A stretch of DNA of 64,000 bases from Labyrinthula sp. Ha (lineage: Eukaryota > Sar > Bigyra > Labyrinthulida > Labyrinthulaceae): NCBI GenBank assembly GCA_015227615.1, contig JAALGZ010000010.1:682001-746000 (forward strand), written 5' to 3'. Both the position numbers and the translations under genes were made by a program. The notes under the pieces were generated by a model. It saw nothing but the letters and a program-made list of their open reading frames with translations, was not told the DNA's origin and did not search any database. Positions 37,801-48,184 of the stretch are shown here, in pieces (the stretch's first letter is position 1; every line of letters starts with the position of its first letter).

Positions 37801-40248
37801 TACAATTCAAAAAATTATAGAGAACATGTCAGTTTTTTCGTAAATATATATAATCAACTGCTTGAACTTGTGGATCTTGAAACATTCGAGTCAGAGGTTA
37901 TTTCTCTAATCGAAGAAGAGAATATGTCAATCTTTCCGAATGAAACTTATTGCTGCGCCGTTTATAAGATTCTATCCGTATTCTCAAAAAATACAAAATA
38001 TATAAAATCAAAGCTGCGATCATTTTATCTAGTACGAAAGTTTTTCCCCAAAGTCTTCAAGTTTGAATCTATGGAAGATTTATTTGATTATTTTAGAAAT
38101 GCGTCATCATGTTCTTCAAAACAATTTAATCTTCTTTTTGCGTTCATTTATCATGAAATCAATATCGAGTATGATTGGCAACTATTGGAACTTGAACAAC
38201 TCCCTGAGGAGCTATCTGCATTCTGTTATCTTGATCTAGATTCATTAAACTTTTTTTCGGATGAAGTTGAACATATACTTGTTCAAAAGGCTTCTACAAG
38301 AAAAATTATCTTACTATCAACAAATTCTAGCAATTTGGTTAAGGAGCCAAGGTATACATTACCAGAGAAACAAGAACTTGTGAAGAGATTTATTTTGCTC
38401 TATGACAGAGCAGCAGATAATGATAGTGGTAGTTTAGATTCTTTTTTAGAGTTGAGACTAATTCAACAACAGCTTCTTCCGATATCTATCTCACTAGAGA
38501 ATGAATTAGTTTCAGAGTCACAGTCATCCACGTTTCCATTAGTTTTAAGCTCTACTTTTGATGCTCAGAATCAAGAAACAGGTTTGCTAGATAAGCTTTT
38601 GGGGACAAAAACTGTCTTGAGTTCACTCTTTTGGAAGGTTATTCTTATATATTTGAATCCTGAAGAATGGGTTAATTGGGTATCGTTTGAACTTGTAGAA
38701 AAACTGAAGACTTATCCTAAGACTTTTTTACTTTCACTTCAATATGTATTGTCCTCTTTGGTGTTATACAATCGAATTCAAGTTGCTTTGGATCTAAACT
38801 TTAGGTCCATGAGTTTTGCAAATAGAAGGTTTACAAATTTATTCAGCTTTCAAGTCCAACCCAAGACAAAAGAAGAAGCATTGAAACAATCTCTTATGAA
38901 CTCTGTCTCTACCTGTACTGATTTTCTGGAGAAAGAGTATCATAGAAGAGCACTTGAAGTACTTGCTGAAAGACAAAACCTTAGATACTCTAATCTTTTT
39001 GATTCAACTTCTGAAGGTAAAGATTTAATCCGTGCTCTAGAAACTGAGGTAGCTATTGAACAGAAAACAACTCGGATTGAACAAAAAGGTATAAAGCTGG
39101 AAGAATCTGAGTCTCCATCTGACTCTTCTTTTTTTGAGTTTGAAGCCAGTTCTGAATCTAGAAAAAAACAAGTTCAGAGTCTGTCAGAAGATGAAGAAGA
39201 TTTTTTTGGTAATTGGGATGAAGGCGATACTGAATTTGTTAAGAAACCTAAAGACGCAGTTAAGGTTGATCTATTTGATGATGACGTTACTGAACCACAA
39301 CTGGATATTGTGGATGACGTATTTGGAGAATTCTCAGATGTTCAAGAGGAATCTATTGACTTAGATGCGGAAAACCAAATAGCCCATGGAAACCTAGATG
39401 CGGAATTTGGTGATGAAAGTACGCTAGAGTTTCCGGTAACAGATGAGGAAATAAACGAGCAGAAAGAAGATGAGAGAAATGACTGGTCTGATAACGAGTC
39501 TCTAGATTTGGATGGGCAAAGCGAGGAGAATATGTTGGAACCAGAAGGATCTGAACTATACTTTTCTGAGGTGGAAAAAAATTCTCAACAAGAGTACAAG
39601 GGAGAAGAAGTTATTAGAAGCACTGTGCCTAGTTTAAATGAGGTAGAACTTGCCCAAATGGTTTCAACTGCTGCTATTGAAAATATAGTCTCGTTTTCCA
39701 TCAACAAAGCTGTATCTACTGTTAGGAACAAAATAGCAAATTTCTCCGACGATGTAAATGAAGTAAGATCAAGCTATGGTCAGCGACTGGCAGCTGAGGT
39801 TTCAGTAAACATATTAGAGACGATCATTAGTAAAGCCTTTGAAAAAGCTTCTGCCTTTCAGTTACATATAGATATAGAGCAAATTTCTTCAGTGGTTGAA
39901 CAGAAAACAAAGCTAGATTCAGTTGAAGTTTTGGAAGAAATGAATAGAAAAGTTGCTCGAGAAACCGTAAAAGATATTCTAAGCAGCGTCATCTCAACTG
40001 TTGTAAGTGAGCATGCTCTCTTAGAGAATAATAAAGAGTCGAATGAAACTGCTTCCCACAGAAATGTGCACCTTGATGACAGTTCTCAGGTATCCATAAG
40101 AAGGGATTCTGGGTTTAACGAAAATGAGGACGATCTTATGTCGCTTTTATCGTCAGAAAAGAGTTTCGGAAACTTTGACGCTTCTGCTGAACAAGAAAAG
40201 TCGGAAGATGAATTAAATTTTTCTGATGACTCGTTTGGGAAGTTTTAG
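34858..40248 (+). CDS. Large helical protein with acidic FGx[FW] tail, unrecognised family
   Basis: A single-exon frame of 1,796 aa from an ATG. Residues 1 to about 1400 are Leu/Phe/Lys-rich and look like a continuous alpha-helical solenoid with no membrane segments I would trust. About 1420-1580 is a disordered, highly acidic stretch. A helical segment follows (about 1590-1720), then a second acidic end. The tail holds FGNW (1450-1453), FGEF (1489-1492), FGNF (1770-1773) and FGKF as the last four residues (1793-1796), all next to Asp/Glu. FGEF fits the aromatic-G-[PDE]-aromatic pattern bound by clathrin-adaptor gamma-ear/GAE domains, as in aftiphilin and synergin. I infer a membrane-trafficking accessory protein. 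The N-terminal body matches nothing I recognise; large trafficking or tether solenoids are candidates. It is convergent with the gene at 40266, with 17 bp between stops. Confidence 0.85.
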   Translation: MKEIKTIPENINPLSIQSNFLAYTVNELKEIIETDMNSLELIFSAFNLSPAFVHPKYLEPYLNLIVENLDKQNLIFFENFLIQFFDTMQEKNSFYTLEYIELFHSSLSTSKIDISKSLLILQNAKFFFCFCFFLQLNFSYKTNLFFSYFYHLNTCEQICELSLILFSLEPNQTLLHNFINNFIFPFIFNSKDKSELKTFRSFILEISKINSKYSLNLLSFLLVEENENIPKTVLLEIGLSSIANFNILNFDDELLIRIKMCLTSLEKLFELKKKLKNNLILKHLREKFQKLSIACSNLELEFINNIWWEQSFSCLDMFKLKKLCEFELFLSKLLVSKIKLISILKVAHFFLIDLNEFQDHFEKFSYRIIRKQKFTSISEVSTLFIFLVEKQLNLENIFNYLYSCLQQLVLTAEDQQCLIENISTLNKYFVLTSGNPIYEKLFHFTQLFQLSTFLSRNFNILIQVEILRKLGTKIKVLETIVNLILKHDPIAYQGKLFSSSNEQPKKVLQVKTVADLNSLLEKENIFYFVSDKHTGDNQIKGSTMLRITNCFYPENKEMFSLIVLINLYSHTANIGDENSKKYFLERINQHQRSSFETLVKSSEGLDLLINLFEENLDLIKLFRPFFELLPLEALSRILELTVQNIADNSFEVLKKVGLEHDLLLYLLSFQESDPDFLAMLDDLMDSGTTYVDLLTKLDNIANYSSDISNKFTAYFKKLPNENEKRALELIRSCFTKLEATRQIRSEISQLQETLEDLDMVEVIKIFYFLCECSFKERGIKHEKVYAIFTRIKAFEAKYNKVDLNKFQSYYENIHTVEPLMLFFKVSLLIRDEENVREKLKILRRARGLKFNENFNPTNLFFQNKKASKDLLKSLNFDNIKGNLIFFKNLAKFNETDFDDLISSFIQLKRKDLDENTFVTEFILFKDIISSLKDNERVERILMDISLENHITILKEMTFFSTDLLIKRVMKRLKTNLKRLNKYNSKNYREHVSFFVNIYNQLLELVDLETFESEVISLIEEENMSIFPNETYCCAVYKILSVFSKNTKYIKSKLRSFYLVRKFFPKVFKFESMEDLFDYFRNASSCSSKQFNLLFAFIYHEINIEYDWQLLELEQLPEELSAFCYLDLDSLNFFSDEVEHILVQKASTRKIILLSTNSSNLVKEPRYTLPEKQELVKRFILLYDRAADNDSGSLDSFLELRLIQQQLLPISISLENELVSESQSSTFPLVLSSTFDAQNQETGLLDKLLGTKTVLSSLFWKVILIYLNPEEWVNWVSFELVEKLKTYPKTFLLSLQYVLSSLVLYNRIQVALDLNFRSMSFANRRFTNLFSFQVQPKTKEEALKQSLMNSVSTCTDFLEKEYHRRALEVLAERQNLRYSNLFDSTSEGKDLIRALETEVAIEQKTTRIEQKGIKLEESESPSDSSFFEFEASSESRKKQVQSLSEDEEDFFGNWDEGDTEFVKKPKDAVKVDLFDDDVTEPQLDIVDDVFGEFSDVQEESIDLDAENQIAHGNLDAEFGDESTLEFPVTDEEINEQKEDERNDWSDNESLDLDGQSEENMLEPEGSELYFSEVEKNSQQEYKGEEVIRSTVPSLNEVELAQMVSTAAIENIVSFSINKAVSTVRNKIANFSDDVNEVRSSYGQRLAAEVSVNILETIISKAFEKASAFQLHIDIEQISSVVEQKTKLDSVEVLEEMNRKVARETVKDILSSVISTVVSEHALLENNKESNETASHRNVHLDDSSQVSIRRDSGFNENEDDLMSLLSSEKSFGNFDASAEQEKSEDELNFSDDSFGKF

Positions 40249-40265
40249 TCCGGTTTATATTTTAT

Positions 40266-40974
40266 TCAGTTTGCTTCATATACGTGAAGATGTGAATTAT
40301 TAAAAAACTCATCAGTTGCTCTAATTCTCGCATTCTTACAAAATTTCTTTAAATGTTTGTCACAATCATATCCATAATCACTTGTAGTAGTACGAAAAAT
40401 ACCAAGATTCTATAAATAAAAAACAGAAATAAATATATACTAAACTCTTACCTTTTTTTGGTTGACCTATTTCATCTGGGGTGACATCAAATATTTGATC
40501 ATACTCAAATACAGAGGTTTCTTCAGATAGTTTCTCTCTTTTTGCTAAGTCTTGTTTTTCTAATCTCTCTGCCAGTTTTTTTGCTGCTTGTTGCTTTTCT
40601 TTGTTTGCTAGATGAAACTTTGATGCCTTTAATTCATTTTTAATTGCTTCTTTATGTTTCTTTATTGCTACAGTATGTGAGAACTCATCTCTCTTTGCTG
40701 GGTCAGTTGATCCAAAACCATTTCTTCTTTCCATTTTCAAGTAACTGATTTTTTCATTATATGGATCTGATTTTCCTTTCACTGTAAATGGAAAGACACT
40801 AAAAGCAGAGTTCTTTTTTGGAAGTTCAAACTGTTTTCCACGAAATCTATCATCTACTTTTGAATTTGACCTAGGCTTATGATATGGATCTCCCTTATTC
40901 TTAGCTCCTCCTGTGTGAATAGATAATATACCCAAATCTGCTTTTGAAGTTACTTTATATTTTGTCGAATACAT
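40266..40974 (-). CDS. Putative cilia/flagella-associated protein, two exons, 31-nt intron
   Basis: Exon 1 is 40974-40441 and exon 2 is 40409-40266, giving 225 aa. The intron (40440-40410, 31 nt) starts GTATATATTT and ends TTTATAG. Reading through without splicing gives a poor short tail. Splicing in phase 0 instead opens 47 more codons of good composition, starting LNLGIFRTTTSDYG. Features: small and basic, with DPY repeats (residues 29-31 and 70-72), GFGSTDPAKRDEFSHT (86-101) and a Lys/Glu-rich helix (about 105-150). No membrane segment. The GFGSTDxxKRDEF and TTTSDYG patterns remind me of small conserved ciliary (CFAP-type) proteins found only in flagellated eukaryotes. That is recall rather than a search, so family assignment is tentative. 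Gene structure is firmer than function. Confidence 0.75.
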
Positions 40975-42487
40975 TTCAAAGTCAAACTAACGGATAGAAT
41001 TACCTTATGATAGAATAGTTGTCTCTTTATTATAGTATAAATAAAAGAGTAAATGAAAAAGATATTTTGCGTGTACACATTGCGAGTAATACCAGTTTGA
41101 AAACTAGGAGTAAAAGGGAGATAGATAAAGAAAGAGTTGAATGGCTTAGTAACCTCTCATAAGGATAAAGGACTGTACTGCTCTTTAATATTCCTAGGGT
41201 GAACTGGGCTTCATGACAATAAAATGCAGAAGAAGTGGTTTTATGAACGACATCTATTGCCGCTTGACTCTAAAGATTATTTCCTTAATTTCTCTTCCAT
41301 CTCAATTTTAATTTTCTAGTCTTCGTTTTGAATGACGGGTTACTCAGCAAGATCAGAATGAAAGTAAACATGCGTTCAACAAATGCCTCAAAAACAACTT
41401 TTCCATCCCATACTAGATTTTTTCGTGTATCTTAGAGTTAGAAGGGAGTACCTATAAACTGAATCGTGTTTGTTTTCAGGAAAGAAGCATCTAGAAGGTG
41501 TTATTGAGAAAAGTTTTCTAGACTCATTCATAGTTAGAATCAGTTTATTCTTTCGCCAACCAGCTTTACTTATTTATCTCCCTGTTTTTCTTTAAGAAGC
41601 AAACAGTTTTGATGATTAGGAAATTCATTTATTTTCAACATATATAACTTCTTTTAATATTTTTTCTTAGTGTACATGAAATTTAAACTTTGTGTGAGTT
41701 GAAAAATTTTTACAATTTCATTTTATAATAACTTTGTTCTTTTTTTCTACGAATAAGTTGAGGCTGTCTCATCTATACTATAAATATTCAACATTAATAC
41801 CAATATATTACTTGGACTATAATTTATCTGCTGTTTGGCTTCAAATATTGTTGAGAACGAGAAAACTGTTCCTATGCCCGGAAGTGTTGAAAAAAACGCC
41901 ATAAGAAACGGGGTGCTAAAGCTTTGAGTAGTAGTAGAAGAAATATAATTTCAAATAAAGATAGATATGCTGTGTGTTAAATCCAGGCTTATGTTTGTGG
42001 TGTATATTTCGAACTTTGTTTCTGAAATGAGTTCTCCATAAGAAAAATATGGAGCAACGTAAGATATGAATAGAAAATAGATGAAAGGTGCATTTTATGC
42101 ATAATTAATAATTTAAAAATTGTTTTCTGTCTTAATCTTTCAATCTAAAAAGTGAAGAATAAGAATTCTTACTCTAACATGTGATTCTTCAAGAAGAATT
42201 TTGAGTGGTTTGGAAAAAGTAAATTAAACTAGAAGCTCATTCAACACCAAGAAAACAGTAGCTAATAGAAAGATAATATAAAATAATACATCTTTACTCA
42301 AATTTATTTAAAAAAGAATATCAATGTGTTCAAGAAGATGTTATACTCTTATATTTTGCACTAAGAGCACTCAATACCCTCTATATCAAAACACTAGAAG
42401 AAACTTGCAACAACTATATTCAACTAAGTTAAACAGTGTAATATATTTCTATAAAAAATATCTTTTATTTATATCATGCTTCCGTAA
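40975..42487. other. Intergenic, 1.5 kb
   Basis: Upstream region of the 40266-40974 gene and downstream region of the 42488-43237 gene. AT-rich, no credible frame or RNA gene seen. Confidence 0.5.
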
Positions 42488-43237
42488 TTATACTTGTTGC
42501 ACATACTTTACTTGACTAAAGTCATCTAAAGGAACAGCTTCAGCAATAGGAGTAGTAGAAGTAAAACCTTGTTGTTGTTGATAACTAGAAAAATGTGCCT
42601 TCAACAAACTAACACATTCACTCATTTGATACTGTGAATTATTCATATATAACCAATAAACAAAAAAACCACCACCAATAGGAAAAAGAAATGAAGACAG
42701 AATAGCCAAAGTAACAAAAACACCAACTGTTATACACAAATAAATGCCACCAACCAATAGTGGTAATATAGCCACCATACCAATTTTTTTAATTGTATCA
42801 ATAGGTAAAGTTATCACCGACTGTGTAGTTTCCATCGTGTACACTGAAAAGTTTGGATTTGTTAAATGTGGATCAACAGAGATAAACATAAGTGAGCTAC
42901 CCGACGCATATCCATTTCTAGTTACAGATTTGGTCAAAACTATTTTTTTATTGACTTCATCCAATTGATTAAACTCGTATTTTAAAACAAAAGTCGTATC
43001 TCTATGATCATCATGACGGTAAATAACATAGTGACAAGTATAAACAGCTCCTACTTGACCATTATTTCCTATGATTCTTGAGGCATGACCTTTCGTTGAA
43101 CACAGGATCCCAACAAGCTTATCAAAATCTTTTGCTGCTGACCAAACTGTGAAAGGATCTCTTTGGACTAGAAAACGATACACTCCTAAACCTTGTTCGT
43201 TATTTCCATATTCATAAGTATCAAGACTTCCCTGCAT
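42488..43237 (-). CDS. Membrane-anchored protein with possible SRPBCC/START-like head (paralogue 1)
   Basis: An intronless 249-aa frame. An N-terminal soluble domain (about 15-145) is followed by a tight pair of membrane helices (about 152-170 and 171-199), a short helix and a polar tail containing TPIAEAVP (229-236). The head has VWSAAKDFDKL (31-41), IGNNGQVGAVYTCHYV (56-71) and a LDExNKKIVLTKSV strand (92-105). This order of a VWxxxxDFxxL helix, a GxxGxV turn and paired strands resembles SRPBCC (Bet v 1/START-type) lipid or ligand-binding folds. The resemblance is by eye only. A clear paralogue lies 5 kb away on the same strand (48185-48932). A role in ligand or lipid handling at a membrane is inference. 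Confidence 0.8.
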   Translation of the reverse strand: MQGSLDTYEYGNNEQGLGVYRFLVQRDPFTVWSAAKDFDKLVGILCSTKGHASRIIGNNGQVGAVYTCHYVIYRHDDHRDTTFVLKYEFNQLDEVNKKIVLTKSVTRNGYASGSSLMFISVDPHLTNPNFSVYTMETTQSVITLPIDTIKKIGMVAILPLLVGGIYLCITVGVFVTLAILSSFLFPIGGGFFVYWLYMNNSQYQMSECVSLLKAHFSSYQQQQGFTSTTPIAEAVPLDDFSQVKYVQQV

Positions 43238-46200
43238 TTCTTAGTTTAAAAAGTTGTTCTGTTTTTTTTCTTATTTTGAAGATAAATTTTTACTCAAATA
43301 CAAAGAGCGGGAAGCGGATAAAAATTTTTAAATTTGCACATTTTGTTTTACATTTAGATATCCCTGATAATCCGTATTCATGGTTTAACTTAATTCCCAC
43401 AATTGTTTCTTCAACTGCATTTCAAATTTGTTCTTATAATTTTATTGGTTGCTTTATCCAATCACGAAACGAGATTTCTTATAGGTAGACATCTACCTAT
43501 TAAGATAATATATTTTACACTCTTATCTTTGGTTTGAAAAAAAAACATTTGCCCAAAATTAAATTGATATTATTCTTATTTTACGTTTCAAAAATAGAAA
43601 CTACAGTTTATGAATACTTTATGTTAAACTTGTTGTTCTTTTCATTCAATTGGTTAAATGAAAGAATATATATATATCTTTCTATTGTTGAAAGTCGATA
43701 TGATGGAATTCAACACTATGTATTTTATTCTTACTCTGCAGGAGTTGAATCTGGAGTTTTCACAGTGTGTTTAACTCTCTAGTAAAAAATAGAGATCTGA
43801 AATGTGATTAACAGAAACAAGACATGAACATAATAAATAAAAATTGATTGATGCCAAAGAAAAAAGAAAATATCAGATGATATGAGACCTGGAAAATGTT
43901 AGGATTGATCATAGTTCATTTTCATAATTGCTTAACATATGAAATCAGGTTCATCCAAAGCTCTTGATCAGATATGAGTGTGTGTGTGTGTGTAAGATTG
44001 AATTTCTGGCAATGAATAAGAAAGAAGAGTAGATAGTTCTCTTTGTACTATGGGCATAAACTGATACAGGAGGCAGAAGAAAAACACTAGTTCAATGATT
44101 AACAGCGAATCACAAAGTAAGAACCTTCAGACATAAATAACAGAATAAACTGCTGCTGTTTCAGAAATATCAATGAACCCATTACCCCTTATCCATTGAA
44201 TTTATGCAGAAAGATATACGGTGCTAGAAAGGAAACAGCAAATCTTAAGTAGGTAAATACTATCTTGAAAAATCACTCAAATTGCTTCCCACCACATCAT
44301 TTCAAAACATATTTCTTCAAATATTTTTGACTATGTGTTTTCGCCTATATAACAAAAGTGGCTTGGACTTCGTATGAAGGTGCCGTTTGGCGTTAACTCA
44401 CATGCTTATTTAATCATAAGTACAGCTCAAGACGTATTTCTTAACACAAAAACGCTTTTTTGCGTTCTCACGAAGAAAATTATAATGCTTGATATAATGT
44501 AATATTATGGTAAAAGGTTCGCTTGTATGTGAAGGTTTTCCAGAAAGTTAGTCTGAAACTCGAACTCAATTTAACGCTATTCAGAAGCTAGAAGATAACC
44601 CATAACTATCATAACTTCCATGTGAACCTCAAGAATCTGTTGCTTTTCTTCAGCAGTTGCTTCTAAAGTTTTTTGTTATTCCTAGACAATAACCTGGATT
44701 AAATTTTATGTCTATGGCAATCCGTGACTCAAACTATATAAGAATTTAGTTCTTGCCGGATTCAATATATATATTCCTTTCTAGTACCAGAAGAATACTA
44801 AATTTGCACAGAATATGTTACGCTGAAAGAAAGCTCATGAAGCAACAGCTAGCATAACTCCCGTGTGCTACCTTAATTTATAATCTTCGTATATTCCCGA
44901 ATTCAATTTTTGGTGAACTGATACAGTTATCCCAAATGTCCATAGTATTTGAAACAACTACAAGATCTAAAGAACTGCATCGGGCATAGCTTGGTATAAT
45001 ATAGTTGAAACACCTTCAGATCGCCACAATCAATGAATTATTTGGATAGAAAATAGCTTTCAGAATGGAATAACATACAAGAAGAAATTTATGCCAGCAG
45101 AAGATACCTAAAGAATTTTCTTTTGTGTGAAAGCTTGAGTGCTATATAAATAACGATGAATTCTCAATAAAATACAAATATATTGGTTCAATTTTCTATT
45201 TCAGTGCATGAGCAACTTTATGTGCATTCATGTCTTCCCCGTTGAGTAGTCTGTGCTTGGAGATTCTGAATTTGGTCGAAGGCTTTATTGAATGTAGAAA
45301 TTGGTCGATAAGGCAGATGGGTCTTAAGTATTCGAAGAAGTGATTTCTTGTTCAGTGTTATTTCATTGCTTCATCTAATATAGTGACTCAGTACTTTTTA
45401 GTTACTAACATTGGAAGTTTGAACATCAGAGGAGTTATTTGAGTTCATCTAATTTTCATTTTGATTATAGGCTTCCATGAACCGACAGTTTTCAGGATTT
45501 GCTCTGTTATTTAGTTTCTTTACAAAATGGGCACCAAAGGAATTCTTTGAGTATATGATTCTGCACTGGTTCTAATAATTTAATGCTTTGTACAGTAACT
45601 ATAGCATTGGTGCTGATGTTAAAATTAAAACAAAAAATCCAGTCTTTGGATTAACATCTTTACCACGATCGACCCATAATTTCATATCATCATTCTTGTT
45701 CCTTAACTTACAAACTAATTTTATTATTTTCAAGGTGATAAAACAATTCTCACATCTGGGTACTGTAAGAGCACTAAATAATCAAATAAGAGCTGGCTTC
45801 TTCACTAGGTCTTTTATTCCTGAAACCTGAGGAGTAATAATGCAGTCTTATCAAAGTTGAAAACATAATATCTTCAATAAATTTCTAACTTTGCTGCTAT
45901 AGTTATCAGAATAGGCATCTTATAAATTCTCAAGTTAATTGATAATTAACTTAGTCTTATTTTGAAATATAAAAGCTGTTTTACAATTGCAAGTCTTGTT
46001 ACATGTCGTAACATCATCCACCATCTTCAAAACTTTCTCCTGCAGTCTTCATCAAAAGCTTTGAAAGGCATTTAGGCACAACAATTACTTTATCCCATTA
46101 ATTTTCTATCAATAAGAAAAGATATTTTGTTGAAGGCGAGCTCTTCAGCTTTTAATCTTGAATATTGTCAGCTACTTCTATACTTACAAGTTTTGGCGCG

Positions 46201-47637
46201 AGGGAGTTCGAGTACTAGTACAAACTGAGGGTACCCATCATTGGGGACTACCTTAGAGTTCAACCTATTCTTCATGGCGCAAAATCATGCTCAGTCAAAA
46301 ATAATTCTAATAATTAAGGATCTTCAAGCAGACATTAGTTGTTATTTATTGATGCCATATTAATAAGTTTCACCACAACATTTTCGTATTGATTGATTTT
46401 GACTTTTCCCAATTGCTGAGATTTATTACTGATAATTGACTGATAGTCAGAACAGAATTAGAATAATTTGATAAAGTTCTAACTCCAAGATTTCTTTTTG
46501 AATGTCAGATTTAAAATGGGAATCAATTGATAATTGTCACTTTTTATTATCACCCACCTTACTCTGGCTTCAAATGAACAGACGCCAGAAGAAGATTATT
46601 CAGGTATAGGTAAATCTCGTATGCTAAGATTAGTATAGGATTTTCATGTACAAAATTTTAGCAGATGCAGGTGCAAGGTTAATGAACAGAACAGTCACAT
46701 TCAATAGTTGTTGATCTTAGAACATTAAGTTGTCCTTCATGTTTTTACTGAAATAATACAAAGACATTTTCACATTTCCAATATTCAGTTTCATGTTTAT
46801 ATAACTTGGTTCTTTTGTAACTTCTGAAACCAGTTCATGTTGACGAGATTAATGAAGACAATGTAGATGAGTAATGTCATCTGATATCTCTAATCATACA
46901 TTAAAATTAGGCATAGCTTATTATTCTCAAAATCTTATAAAAGAATACCTGCCTGGGTTGCTAATTGAATCTTAATTACGTGATCGAAAGGAATAGAGTC
47001 TGTTGCAGGAGTTTTTCTCTTCTACGTTGCTGAGAATTTTCCATCTATTGTTTGAGTATGAAAAGATGCTAAGATCTTTCTGTTATTATCTTGCAACTAA
47101 GTTCTTTAAAATTATAAAACAGAACCTTGCCGGAATCATCAACGATTTCAAACTTGGAGAAACAATGCTATAACAATTTTGATATTCATTGAGTGCAAAC
47201 CTTCAGATTTACTAATATTTTTTTACTCTATACTGTTTTTCAACTCAGTACATGTTGCTTCAAAATCTATCGAAAAAAAGTGAGCATTAGCATTTTCTGC
47301 GCTTTTCTCTTATATTATTGAAAAATATATAAGCCGAAGTACAAGAATAAATATTTATTCTTACGTTTTCACACTTTCTTTTTCTTATGAAATAACTAGA
47401 TTATACATTATCATTCTCTGAATAGAAGAAATCATAGTAATGAGAAAGCTTTTAGACTAAGGTTAGAAATTCGAGCAATATGTGAAGTACAACTTGCAAT
47501 GAAACAGAACCATTCATTTCCAATTTTTTATACCCAATTTTTCCTATATCAAAATCTCAGTCCTGTATTCTTTTCAAATGCTTTCTTATATCTACTTATA
47601 TTTTTTAAAGGGTAATATATGTAGTACTTTAAAATGA

Positions 47638-47680
<43 letters not shown>

Positions 47681-48184
47681 ATACATATTTATTCAGAGAA
47701 ATAATATATTTGTTTTATATTTTGAACCTTTGATATAAACTGCAGAATAGAATGCAAACAGATATACTGTATCAAACTCATAGTTTATGAAACAAGCACT
47801 TAATAACCAGAATGATTCAAATATGCTTTCGTTTTATACTTGGATCCTTTATTTTTGAATAATAGATATATATATTTACCTTGAATCATAAAGTTAACAC
47901 AATACAAAGATCATTTTATATTACTGTTCGAGCTGAGCATTAGAATAGAAAACAAACACTGTTATGATGCTTTGTAATAACCAAAAGATTAAAACCAATA
48001 ATAGACAAACTACTCTTCACTCGAAACTTCGTTTCCGAAATGAACTATAAAAGTGTCTCACAACAGAATTGTGTGTTCTCAATGCAATCAGTTGCTATCT
48101 TCGATCATCCAAAAATTCAAGTTTGATTGACTTTAGGAGTTAAACCTATAAAATCCACTAAATTTACATTTTAACACCCTATAG
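43238..48184. other. Intergenic, 4.9 kb, possible decayed element
   Basis: No intact gene. Minus-strand coding-like fragments are scattered at about 46130-47270, for example a frame containing EIVDDSGKVLFYNFKE near 47150 and a TPATDSIPFDHVIKIQ stretch near 47000. They suggest an unclassified decayed mobile element or pseudogene. A (GT)n run lies near 43978 and a long (AT)n run at 47643-47678. The frame at 45588-45830 is unsupported. Confidence 0.35.
47643..47678. repeat. (AT)18 microsatellite
   Basis: A perfect run of 18 AT dinucleotides, about 500 bp beyond the 3' end of the gene at 48185-48932. A shorter AT run occurs at 49942-49962. Confidence 0.95.

Noticed and set aside
46130-47270. Minus-strand coding-like fragments
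   Set aside because: Too broken to assign to any family. Mentioned in the intergenic entry but not called as a named element.
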